The notes under the pieces are model-generated. The model did no database searches. It was given only the letters and a program-made list of their open reading frames with translations, and was not told the DNA's origin. The position numbers and the translations under genes are program-made. A stretch of 64,000 nt of DNA from an uncultured Atopobium sp. (GTDB lineage: Bacteria; Actinomycetota; Coriobacteriia; Coriobacteriales; Atopobiaceae), in assembly GCA_946997485.1 (NCBI GenBank), contig CAMPVF010000006.1, positions 1-64,000 on the forward strand, written 5' to 3'. The first letter of the stretch is position 1, and the number at the start of each line of letters is the position of its first letter. This document shows positions 34,820 to 42,973 of the stretch, one piece after another.

Positions 34820-36550
34820 ATGACGCGCGATATAACCACCTCCACGCAAAGCGCTGTACCAACGCCGATTCGCCAAATTATTACCATCCTAAAAGCCGAT
34901 TTACGCAATAGACGCAGGCAAGCGTTTTTACCAAAACACATGACCAAAAAACGCCTGATAAACCCCAAAGTATCAAGCACAATCCTTACGGGCTTCGTGC
35001 TTATATACATAGGCGCTATACTCATAAATTTTTATGCTCAAATTGCTAACATTTTTGGTCCGGGCGTAATACCGGCGTGGGCACTCATGACAAGCGTTAT
35101 TGTTATCCTTACCAACGACTTTATCTCACTTGGCACAACGCTCTTTGAAACGAGCCGCTACGAACAAATCCGATCCTTACCCGTGTCAACAAGCACTATA
35201 GCCTGGTCACGCATTATCACCGCTTTAACCGGATCGTTTATAACGGCACTTTACTTTTTGGGCTGCGCTTCAATAGTGTGGATACGTTTTGCCGACATAC
35301 TCTCGATAATGCGCCTTATGCTGTTTGGCACCATCATAGGTCCCATGTATGTGTCGATAATGAGCTTTGGCGTTTTTATCATCGGCTACGAGCTCAACCG
35401 CACGTTCCGCGCAGGAAAAACGCTACTTGTTGGCCTTATTTCCTGCGTAGTTATTGCGCCCTTTATCATCTTTTCCTACTGTATGATTATTCCCGAAGCG
35501 CGCGAGGTGATAGTTCCTCTCGTGGACAAATTCAATATAATACCGCAAGGCCTCAACCTCTTTACTCAGGCGTGCGAGGGCGATCTGCTTGCGCTTGTTA
35601 TGATTGCAACGCCGGGTGTCGTGGTATATGCCGTGTTTATGACGTGGATTTCACGCAATCTCGACGCCATTATCGCGCTTAAAGGCGTAAAAAAATCAGC
35701 ACGCACGTTTACATTTGACCAGCTAACAGGTGGTAATACGCGTAATGAGGCTGCTAATAGCAACGCGGGCGCTACTGCGATTGAAGATGCTGGCGCTGCT
35801 CACGAAGCAGTATTACCCGCAAGCTATAAATCAGCATTCCGCGCCATTATTGCCAAAGATGTCCGCTTCTTTAAACGCACGTTTGCACTGTTTATAAACC
35901 TGGAGATCATATTGCTTTTGATGGTTGTAATCGCGTTGATATTTTGCTTGGTGTACCAATTCATGCTTGCCGACGCACCATTTCCAACACGCATAGCATG
36001 CTTCGTAGCCGCATTTATACCCGTGTACATGATGGCTGCTCCTATTGCGCTTTACACAATTACACTCGAGGGTAATAAATGGTGGCACATGCAAACAGCA
36101 CCCGTACCTGCGAAAACGCTATACCATGCAAAGCTTGCCGAAGCGTTAATTCCATCGTATATTGCCATTGCTCTGTGCGAAATATTGTACAACGTATTTC
36201 TACCGCTCGGGTTGGCTGAACGGTTTGTGCTGCTCATAACCCCAATTTCCATAACGCTCTTTATGCAAATGCTCGCATTTTCTATGGACGTACACCAGCC
36301 CAATTTTTCATGGGATGATACACACTCCATTACCCAGGCGATAAAGCGGCCCACATTCGCTTTTGCTATGATGATTATGGCGTATGTGAGCGTGAGCATT
36401 ACCGCGCTTGTATGCTTTAATCCTCTCACGTTTATTTTTCCAAGTGACATCTTATATTGTGGGTGCGCACTTGTGATATGCGCTATCTTTTGTGGAGTTA
36501 CCTACCTGATTTACCTTAACCTTATGGATACGCCGCTGGCTGAAAGCTAG
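34820..36550 (+). CDS. ABC-2 type exporter permease
   Basis: 576 residues with roughly twelve hydrophobic segments in two halves, separated by a polar region (about residues 290-340). It is translationally coupled to the ATPase gene. It belongs with large two-fold ABC-2 permeases of actinobacteria and Firmicutes; candidate substrates are lipids, peptides or bacteriocins. Nothing in the sequence fixes which. A strong hairpin follows at 36669. Confidence 0.85.
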   Translation: MTRDITTSTQSAVPTPIRQIITILKADLRNRRRQAFLPKHMTKKRLINPKVSSTILTGFVLIYIGAILINFYAQIANIFGPGVIPAWALMTSVIVILTNDFISLGTTLFETSRYEQIRSLPVSTSTIAWSRIITALTGSFITALYFLGCASIVWIRFADILSIMRLMLFGTIIGPMYVSIMSFGVFIIGYELNRTFRAGKTLLVGLISCVVIAPFIIFSYCMIIPEAREVIVPLVDKFNIIPQGLNLFTQACEGDLLALVMIATPGVVVYAVFMTWISRNLDAIIALKGVKKSARTFTFDQLTGGNTRNEAANSNAGATAIEDAGAAHEAVLPASYKSAFRAIIAKDVRFFKRTFALFINLEIILLLMVVIALIFCLVYQFMLADAPFPTRIACFVAAFIPVYMMAAPIALYTITLEGNKWWHMQTAPVPAKTLYHAKLAEALIPSYIAIALCEILYNVFLPLGLAERFVLLITPISITLFMQMLAFSMDVHQPNFSWDDTHSITQAIKRPTFAFAMMIMAYVSVSITALVCFNPLTFIFPSDILYCGCALVICAIFCGVTYLIYLNLMDTPLAES

Positions 36551-36668
36551 AACGTTGTAGGCGTTATTCGAGCGTTATAATACCAAAGAGCTGCACATAC
36601 ACGTAAGGTTATGCCAGCGCAAGGGTACGCCAACGCAAAAGTTAACCAGCGCATGCTTTAGATAACAC

Positions 36669-36705
36669 AAAAAGCTCCGTGCCCAAACGGGTACGGAGCT
36701 TTTTT
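36669..36705. terminator. Bidirectional terminator between the exporter operon and rplX
   Basis: AAAAAGCTCCGTGCCC-AAAC-GGGTACGGAGCTTTTTT: a 16-bp stem with A/T tracts on both sides. It ends both the plus-strand exporter operon and the minus-strand S10 operon, confirming that transcription does not continue from rplX to rplE. Confidence 0.93.
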
Positions 36706-36791
36706 CATATCAAACATTCAAACACTACAAGCGCTGCTACATACAGCCATGCAACAAACGTTGCAGGTTAGAGCTGCGCACACGTGTTTTC

Positions 36792-37112
36792 CTACTTGAT
36801 AACTTCGCCAGATTTCTTAGCAAAGCGCACCTTGGTGCCATCGTCGAGGAACTTATAACCAACACGCGTAGCCTTGTCGCCAGTTGGGTCAACAAGAGCA
36901 ACGTTAGAAACGTCGATTTTAGCTTCCTTCTCAACAATACCACCCTGCTGATTTGGGCCAGCAGCTTTTTGGTGCTTTTTGGCAACGGCAACGCCAGATA
37001 CAACAACCTTGTGCTCTTGTGGCATAGCAGCAAGAACCTCACCACGTTTACCCTTGTCTTTACCGGCGATTACAACAACCTGATCGCCTTTTTTAATTTT
37101 CATCTTAGCCAT
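36792..37112 (-). CDS. rplX: 50S ribosomal protein L24
   Basis: 106 residues from MAKMKIKKGDQVVVIAGKDK (KOW motif at the N-terminus). ATG 37112 is preferred on family fit; an ATG two codons upstream is possible. It is an assembly-initiating 23S rRNA binder. It is the last gene of the S10-side operon here, although in most bacteria rplE follows directly. Confidence 0.96.
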   Translation of the reverse strand: MAKMKIKKGDQVVVIAGKDKGKRGEVLAAMPQEHKVVVSGVAVAKKHQKAAGPNQQGGIVEKEAKIDVSNVALVDPTGDKATRVGYKFLDDGTKVRFAKKSGEVIK

Positions 37113-37126
37113 GAGCATCTCACTTT

Positions 37127-37495
37127 CTACAGCGTCTCAGGAGCGAGCGAGACGATCTTCATGTACTTGTGATCACGCAGCTCACGAGCAACAGGTCCAA
37201 AGATACGGGTGCCCTTTGGCTCACCTTGCTTGTCTACCAAAACACACGCGTTTTGGTCGAACTTAATATAGCTGCCATCTTTACGGCGCGTTTCTTTAAC
37301 GGTGCGTACAACAACGCAACGTACAACGTCGCCCTTCTTTACCGAGCCACCGGGTGTAGCTTCTTGTACTGCACACATAATAACGTCGGCAAGACCGGCG
37401 TAACGGCGCTTAGAGCCACCCAGGACTTTGATGCATTTGACACGCTTGGCGCCGCTGTTGTCAGCAACGTGAAGCATAGTCTCCATCTGAATCAT
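37127..37495 (-). CDS. rplN: 50S ribosomal protein L14
   Basis: 122 residues: MIQMETMLHVADNSGAKRVK and the C-terminal FGPVARELRDHKYMKIVSLA fit L14, part of an intersubunit bridge. Confidence 0.97.
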   Translation of the reverse strand: MIQMETMLHVADNSGAKRVKCIKVLGGSKRRYAGLADVIMCAVQEATPGGSVKKGDVVRCVVVRTVKETRRKDGSYIKFDQNACVLVDKQGEPKGTRIFGPVARELRDHKYMKIVSLAPETL

Positions 37496-37595
37496 ACGTC
37501 ATCCTCCAACCCCGAAGACTCCGATTATGCCCCGCAACTTAAATTGCTGCTCAAAGCAGCCAGCGCGGCTGCACAATCGGACGTCGGGACAATCG

Positions 37596-37862
37596 TTATT
37601 TAGCGCGCTCTACAATTTCAGCAAGACGCCAGTGTTTAGTCTTTGATAGCGGACGTGTTTCCATAACACGAACCGTATCGCCCAAGCCACATTCGTTCTT
37701 CTCGTCGTGAACGTGAAGTTTCTTGTGGATGGTCATCATCTTACCGTATTTAGGATGGTGCTTACGGTATGTAACTTGCACGGTAATGCTCTTGTCGCCG
37801 GAAAGGGAGATAACCTCACCGGTGCGAACCTTACGTGCATTCCTGCTTTCGGTATCTGCCAT
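37596..37862 (-). CDS. rpsQ: 30S ribosomal protein S17
   Basis: 88 residues; an OB-fold 16S rRNA binder. VRTGEVISLSGDKSITVQV and GDTVRVMETRPLSKTKHWRL are family motifs. It lies 19 bases after rpmC; a 100-base gap separates it from rplN. Confidence 0.96.
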   Translation of the reverse strand: MADTESRNARKVRTGEVISLSGDKSITVQVTYRKHHPKYGKMMTIHKKLHVHDEKNECGLGDTVRVMETRPLSKTKHWRLAEIVERAK

Positions 37863-37881
37863 AATGACTCACTTTCCGATT

Positions 37882-38094
37882 CTAGTTCTCTTGCGCTTTT
37901 TCAGCGGCAATTTGACGTGCACGAATTTCAGTTTGAAGACGTGCAATGTCATGTTTAACAGCCTTTACACGAGCGGTGTTATCAAGCTGGCTCGTTGCCA
38001 TTTGAAAACGAAGACGGAAAAGCTCGCTGCGGCCATCTTGTAGTTTTTGGGCGAGCATATCATCAGAAAGCTCACGAATTTCAGTGTACTTCAT
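37882..38094 (-). CDS. rpmC: 50S ribosomal protein L29
   Basis: 70 residues, a two-helix protein (MKYTEIRELSDDMLAQKLQD; RVKAVKHDIARLQTEIRARQ) beside the exit tunnel where trigger factor and SRP dock. Confidence 0.95.
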   Translation of the reverse strand: MKYTEIRELSDDMLAQKLQDGRSELFRLRFQMATSQLDNTARVKAVKHDIARLQTEIRARQIAAEKAQEN

Positions 38095-38099
38095 GCTGT

Positions 38100-38525
38100 T
38101 TACTCCTCCACATTCGATGTGGCGCGCATAACAACCTTGGTCTTGATAGGCATCTTGTGCGAAGCAAGACGCAATGCCTCTTTGGCCACTTCTTCGGTAA
38201 CGCCGTCGATCTCAAACATAATACGACCAGGTTTTACAACGGCTACCCACTCTTCGGGGTTACCTTTACCAGAACCCATACGAGTTTCTGCTGGTTTCTT
38301 TGAGATTGGCTTGTCGGGGAAAATTGTAATCCAAACCCTACCGCCACGCTTCATGTAACGCGTCATAGCAATACGCGCAGCTTCAATTTGACGGTTGGTA
38401 ATCCAGTGAGCTTCCAGAGCCACAAGACCATACGAACCAAAATGCAGTTCGGTGTTGCCCTTTGCGTGACCCTTCATGGAGCCGCGCTGTACTTTACGAT
38501 GGAGAACACGTTTTGGTGCCAGCAT
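38100..38525 (-). CDS. rplP: 50S ribosomal protein L16
   Basis: 141 residues, MLAPKRVLHRKVQRGSMKGH. Its start overlaps the rpsC stop by one base (TAATG), implying translational coupling. It organises the A-site region of 23S rRNA. Confidence 0.97.
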   Translation of the reverse strand: MLAPKRVLHRKVQRGSMKGHAKGNTELHFGSYGLVALEAHWITNRQIEAARIAMTRYMKRGGRVWITIFPDKPISKKPAETRMGSGKGNPEEWVAVVKPGRIMFEIDGVTEEVAKEALRLASHKMPIKTKVVMRATSNVEE

Positions 38526-39235
38526 TAGCGACTCCTCCTCTCGTTGCGACGGCGAGGACGTGGTGCACCCTCAAGAGCAGGATTTGGAGCTGGTTGTCCG
38601 GGGAGCTTCTCGCCTAAATAAATCCAAACTTTAATACCTACAGCACCCATGGTTGTGCTTGCTGTAGCAGTTGCAAAGTCGATCTTTGCACGGAGCGTGT
38701 GCAGAGGCACGCGACCTTCACGCGACCACTCAACACGACCCATTTCAGCACCGTTCAAACGACCAGAGCATTGGATACGAATACCCTTAGCACCAGCCTT
38801 AGTAGCAGCCTGAACTGCTTTACGAACAGCACGACGGAATGCTACACGGCCTTCGAGCTGCTCGGCAATGCGGTCGGCAGTAAGCTGAGCGTCGAGGTCG
38901 GGTTGCTTAATTTCGACAACCTCAACATGAACGCTACCTTTAGGAAGGCCGGCAATGCGCTGTACATCATTGCGCAAATCGTCGATCTCGCCACCCTTTT
39001 TGCCGATAACGATACCAGGACGTGAGGTGAGAATTGATACTTTTACTTTGTCGCCAGCGCGCTCAATTTCTACGCGAGATAAAGCGGCTTTAGCAAGGCG
39101 CTTCTTGAGGTATTTACGAATCTCAAGGTCGCCGCCAATGTTTTTAGCATAATTGCCCTTATTGGCGTACCAGCGGGAACGCCATTGCTCGGTAATACCA
39201 AGACGGAAGCCAGTAGGCTGTACTTTCTGACCCAT
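38525..39235 (-). CDS. rpsC: 30S ribosomal protein S3
   Basis: 236 residues from MGQKVQPTGFRLGITEQWRS at 39235; AGGGGAAG lies just upstream and the open frame before it is not family-like. The KH domain (VSILTSRPGIVIGKKGGEID, about residues 60-79) lines the mRNA entry channel. Confidence 0.97.
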   Translation of the reverse strand: MGQKVQPTGFRLGITEQWRSRWYANKGNYAKNIGGDLEIRKYLKKRLAKAALSRVEIERAGDKVKVSILTSRPGIVIGKKGGEIDDLRNDVQRIAGLPKGSVHVEVVEIKQPDLDAQLTADRIAEQLEGRVAFRRAVRKAVQAATKAGAKGIRIQCSGRLNGAEMGRVEWSREGRVPLHTLRAKIDFATATASTTMGAVGIKVWIYLGEKLPGQPAPNPALEGAPRPRRRNERRSR

Positions 39236-39242
39236 ACTTCCC

Positions 39243-39602
39243 CTACGCCTCCTTTCCAGGTGCAACGACAATAGTAATGTGGCTCGTGCGCTTGTTAATG
39301 CGCGATGCGGAGCCTTTAGCACGAGGACGAATACGCTTAAGCGTTGGTCCTTCGTTAACGTATGCTGCAGTAACAACCAAGTTGCTTGCGCGCAGGTTGT
39401 TGTTGTTTTCTGCGTTTGCTACGGCCGAGTGCAAAACTTTGCTAACCGGCTCAGCAGCTGCACGTGTAGTAAATTGCAAAATTTCGAATGCACGCTCAAC
39501 AGATTTGTTGCGGATGGTATCTACTACCATGCGTGCTTTGCGAGGTGCCATGCGAACAAATTTCGCAGTAGCTTTAATCTCGTTTGCGTTAGTGTTTGCC
39601 AT
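39243..39602 (-). CDS. rplV: 50S ribosomal protein L22
   Basis: 119 residues. ATAKFVRMAPRKARMVVDTI and the loop tip GPTLKRIRPRAKGSASRI mark L22, whose hairpin lines the exit tunnel. Confidence 0.97.
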   Translation of the reverse strand: MANTNANEIKATAKFVRMAPRKARMVVDTIRNKSVERAFEILQFTTRAAAEPVSKVLHSAVANAENNNNLRASNLVVTAAYVNEGPTLKRIRPRAKGSASRINKRTSHITIVVAPGKEA

Positions 39603-39617
39603 GTTGTACTACCCCCT

Positions 39618-39875
39618 TTAAGCCTTGTGGCCACGGAATGTACGAGTTGGGGCAAACTCGCCCAACTTGTGACCTACCATAGACTCAGTAAGATATACAG
39701 GCACATGTTTACGACCATCATGAACCGCGATTGTGTGACCTACCATCTCGGGAAAGATGGTTGAAGAACGCGACCATGTTTTGATTACGTCTTTGGATCC
39801 TGCCTCGTTCATAGCGGCTACGCGCGCAAGGAGGCGAGTCTCCACAAACGGGCCCTTCTTGAGACTTCTGCTCAT
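39618..39875 (-). CDS. rpsS: 30S ribosomal protein S19
   Basis: 85 residues; MSRSLKKGPFVETRLLARVA and GHKLGEFAPTRTFRGHK are diagnostic. It forms a 30S head complex with S13. Confidence 0.97.
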   Translation of the reverse strand: MSRSLKKGPFVETRLLARVAAMNEAGSKDVIKTWSRSSTIFPEMVGHTIAVHDGRKHVPVYLTESMVGHKLGEFAPTRTFRGHKA

Positions 39876-39906
39876 TTTGTAAATCTCCTCTTACTTAGGT
39901 ATCCAA

Positions 39907-40743
39907 CTATTTAGAACGACGACGACGAATGATGAGGCGGTTTGAAGCCTTCTTCGGGTCACGAGTCTTGTAACCCTTGGTTGGTTTACCCCAAGGTGTA
40001 ACAGATGGACGACCAGAAGTGTGGTTCTTACCTTCACCACCACCGTGTGGGTGGTCTACAGGGTTCATAACCGTACCACGAACAGTTGGACGAACGCCGC
40101 GCCAACGCTGACGACCAGCTTTACCAATAACAATATTGGAGTGGTCGGCATTGCCTACCTCGCCGATTGTTGCACGGCAGGTAAGAAGAACACGACGAAG
40201 CTCGCTTGAAGGCATACGCAATACGGCATAGCCGTTGTCTTTACCCATGAGCTGAATAGACGTACCAGCAGCACGTGCCATTGCAGCACCTTTACCAGGC
40301 TGGAACTCTACCGCGTGAACGAGCGTACCAACAGGAATTTCGCTTAAGGGCATTGCGTTACCAGGTTTAATATCGATGTCTTTTGCACCAGATACAACCT
40401 TATCGCCTACATGCAAACCCTCAGGGCACAAAATGTAAGCTTTTTCACCGTCAATGTAGTGAAGCAGTGCAATACGAGCAGAACGGTTTGGGTCGTACTC
40501 AATGGTTGCAACCTTAGCTACAACATCGTCTTTACGACGCTTAAAATCGATCCTTCTGTATTTGCGCTTGTTGCCGCCACCTTGGTGACGAGTAGTAATG
40601 CGACCGTTATTGTTACGACCACCTTTGCTTGTAAGCGGCTCGAGAAGTGATTTCTCGGGCTTTGTGGCGGTAATCTCCGCAAAATCGGAGACAGTTTGCC
40701 AACGCCTACCAGCACTGGTTGGCTTTAGGTGCTTTACTGCCAT
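39907..40743 (-). CDS. rplB: 50S ribosomal protein L2
   Basis: 278 residues. NNNGRITTRHQGGGNKRKYR and the C-terminal VDHPHGGGEGKNHTSGRPSV contain the conserved histidine region near the peptidyl-transferase centre. A 130-base gap separates it from rplW. Confidence 0.98.
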   Translation of the reverse strand: MAVKHLKPTSAGRRWQTVSDFAEITATKPEKSLLEPLTSKGGRNNNGRITTRHQGGGNKRKYRRIDFKRRKDDVVAKVATIEYDPNRSARIALLHYIDGEKAYILCPEGLHVGDKVVSGAKDIDIKPGNAMPLSEIPVGTLVHAVEFQPGKGAAMARAAGTSIQLMGKDNGYAVLRMPSSELRRVLLTCRATIGEVGNADHSNIVIGKAGRQRWRGVRPTVRGTVMNPVDHPHGGGEGKNHTSGRPSVTPWGKPTKGYKTRDPKKASNRLIIRRRRSK

Positions 40744-40873
40744 AAATAAATCTCCCCTTCTTGTTCCGTTGGCTAGTACACGTAGGGTTTAATGTGTACT
40801 AACACCGGATTACCACGTTGCCGCGCGTATCCATTGCGCACGGCACCACACCCGCCTCATGACGGGTGCGTAC

Positions 40874-41182
40874 TTACTTTTCGTCGGCCGCAGCTTCTTT
40901 GTTAGCAAAGATTTCGATTTCTTCGCCAGCAGCAACAGTTACTACAGCTTTTTTCCACTTGCGGGTTTTACCAGCAACATAGCGAACGCGCTTGGTTTTT
41001 GGTTGTACCCACATGGTGTTTACCTTAACAACGTGTACACCAAAGATTTTCTCGACTGCATCGGCAATCTCTTCTTTTGGAGCAGCAGCTGCTACTTCAA
41101 AGGTGTACTTTCCGGAGCTCATCAAATCGTACGAGCGCTCTGATACAACCGGACGGATGATTACTTCATAGGCGGAAGTCAT
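40874..41182 (-). CDS. rplW: 50S ribosomal protein L23
   Basis: 102 residues; VIIRPVVSERSYDLMSSGKY at the start. It docks trigger factor and SRP at the tunnel exit. The start overlaps the rplD stop by one base (TAATG). Confidence 0.96.
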   Translation of the reverse strand: MTSAYEVIIRPVVSERSYDLMSSGKYTFEVAAAAPKEEIADAVEKIFGVHVVKVNTMWVQPKTKRVRYVAGKTRKWKKAVVTVAAGEEIEIFANKEAAADEK

Positions 41183-41808
41183 TAGTTGAGCGCCTCCTCA
41201 AGTTGCTTAGCAACTGCAACAGTCATAACTAAAGCAGCATTGTCAATAAGAATGCGAGTGTTTACTTCACTTGCAGCGTAGATGATAACCTTTGGAAGGT
41301 TGCGGAATGACAGGTACGATACAACATCGTCGTCATCAACAACAAGGGTTACGCGCTTGTCTTGCAAACCAAGTGCCTTAATAATTGCAGCAGCCTGCTT
41401 GCATGATGGCTCCTCAAAAGCAAGTTTGTCGAGCAATACAAGCTCGCCATCGGCAACTTTGCCCGAAAGAACCGAACGCATAGCAAGTTTCTTTTCTTTT
41501 TTGTTGCTACGAAGTGCATGTGAGTGGGGCGTAGGACCAAATACTACACCACCGCCAGCCCATTGAGGTGCACGAATGGTACCTTGACGAGCGCGACCGG
41601 TGCCCTTTTGGCGGAATGGCTTAACGCCACCACCGGAAACGGCAGAGCGGTTTTTGGTTGAGTGTGTTCCTTGACGAAGACATGCCTCGTACGCAACAAC
41701 AACCTGATGCACAACGGCAATGTTTGGCTCAATGCCAAAAACGTTAGAGGAAAGCTCTACGGCGTCTGCCTTCTTTCCTTCAACGTTCAATACATCAATT
41801 TTGGACAT
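41182..41808 (-). CDS. rplD: 50S ribosomal protein L4
   Basis: 208 residues. KNRSAVSGGGVKPFRQKGTG and RARQGTIRAPQWAGGGVVFG form the conserved tunnel loop. In E. coli L4 also represses the S10 operon. AAGGAG precedes the ATG. Confidence 0.97.
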   Translation of the reverse strand: MSKIDVLNVEGKKADAVELSSNVFGIEPNIAVVHQVVVAYEACLRQGTHSTKNRSAVSGGGVKPFRQKGTGRARQGTIRAPQWAGGGVVFGPTPHSHALRSNKKEKKLAMRSVLSGKVADGELVLLDKLAFEEPSCKQAAAIIKALGLQDKRVTLVVDDDDVVSYLSFRNLPKVIIYAASEVNTRILIDNAALVMTVAVAKQLEEALN

Positions 41809-41845
41809 GTAAATCTCCTTGGTAGCCTAGGGTGTATATGTGGCC

Positions 41846-42466
41846 TTAGGCCATACGAATCGTAAGAAGGGCATTTTTGCCGCCAGGTACTGCACCTTTA
41901 ACAAGCAAAAGATTTTGCTCTTCGTCGATACGAACAAGCTTAAGATTTTTAACGGTAATGCGCTCATCGCCCATGTGACCAGCCATGTGCAAGCCCTTAC
42001 GAACACGTCCGGGGTATGCACACTGACCAATGGAACCTGGCTCGCGCTGATTGCGAGAACCGTGAGCCTTAGGGCCAGAAGAGAAATTCCAGCGTTTGAT
42101 AGTACCTTGGAAACCCTTACCTTTTGATACGCCGGTTACGTCTACTGCGGTAGCGTCGGCAAAATCTTTAACGGTAATGGTGTCGCCACATGCGTGTTCT
42201 TCGCCGTTTTCAACGCGAACCTCGCACAGATGACGCAAAGGCTCTACATTGTGAGCCTTAAAGTGGCCTTCCATTGGCTTGTTGACGTGCTTTGACGAAA
42301 CTTCGCCAAAACCAATTTGAATAGCGTCGTAGCCATCGGAAGATTTGGTCTTTACTTGTGACACAACGCAGGGACCTGCTTGAATAACGGTTACTGGAAC
42401 TACGTTATCGTTTTCGTCCCATACTTGCGTCATACCGATCTTGCGACCAAGAATCGTTGTGACCAT
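41846..42466 (-). CDS. rplC: 50S ribosomal protein L3
   Basis: 206 residues from MVTTILGRKIGMTQVWDEND at 42466; the frame is open upstream but that part is low-complexity and not L3-like. The ribosome site is weak (GGATTGTAT). GVSKGKGFQGTIKRWNFSSG is the family loop. It is the first gene of the operon: rpsJ (S10), which normally precedes rplC, is absent from this position. Confidence 0.96.
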   Translation of the reverse strand: MVTTILGRKIGMTQVWDENDNVVPVTVIQAGPCVVSQVKTKSSDGYDAIQIGFGEVSSKHVNKPMEGHFKAHNVEPLRHLCEVRVENGEEHACGDTITVKDFADATAVDVTGVSKGKGFQGTIKRWNFSSGPKAHGSRNQREPGSIGQCAYPGRVRKGLHMAGHMGDERITVKNLKLVRIDEEQNLLLVKGAVPGGKNALLTIRMA

Positions 42467-42659
42467 ATACAATCCAATCACTCGGTGGTCATGGAACATC
42501 GTGTGCCAGCATATTGAATGCTGAATCCAGCGGACCACATCTTCTCCTACGTGCACATGCAGGTGTTGCGCGCCAACGTGCGGGCAGTTGTCTTTAACAC
42601 AGGATAAGACAAGCACAATCGGCATAGCTATCCCATAAATGTGCAGCCTTAATAGCTTA

Positions 42660-42688
42660 CTTATATCGAGAAAGAAAAAGTCGCTCAA
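42660..42688 (-). promoter_or_regulatory. Promoter of the rplC-led ribosomal operon
   Basis: On the minus strand TTGAGC (42683-42688) and TATAAG (42660-42665) are 17 bases apart. The predicted start of transcription is near 42653, leaving a leader of about 187 bases before rplC with small stem-loops (for example CAGCAT-ATTGA-ATGCTG near 42501-42517), possibly an autoregulatory leader. Confidence 0.6.
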
Positions 42689-42714
42689 ATAAAAATTCAT
42701 GAAGAACGCATACT

Positions 42715-42858
42715 TTGTGCGGGCTGGGTGGGTGGTTTGCGGGTGGTTCGCACGGGATTGGTGGGTGCGGGGTTGGTGGGTGGTGCGGTGGGTGGTGGTT
42801 GGTTGCTGCTGCGGGGTTGGTGAGGTTGTGGTGGGTGCGAGCGGGGTTGGGGTGGGAT
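42715..42858 (+). repeat. G/T-rich strand-asymmetric tract upstream of the SPOR-like gene
   Basis: About 140 bases with many GGGTGGG/GGTTGGTGGGTGG runs and almost no C or A on the plus strand. GGGCTGGGTGGGTGGTTTGC followed by GGG comes close to the four-run G-quadruplex pattern (loops 2, 1, 8). It separates the plus-strand SPOR-like gene from the rplC operon promoter. Confidence 0.7.
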
Positions 42859-42973
42859 TTTTTGCGCGCGTTGCGCGGACAAAATTCACTCGCAGGAAAA
42901 AATGTGTCTAGCAAAAGTTGTACACTGTATCCAATCCCGTTTTATCACAAAGCTGGTTGTAAAGGCGGTTTAT

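Noticed and set aside
42467..42889. N-terminal extension of L3 to 42889
   Set aside because: The extension is low-complexity, contains the promoter and G-rich tract, and is absent from L3 proteins.
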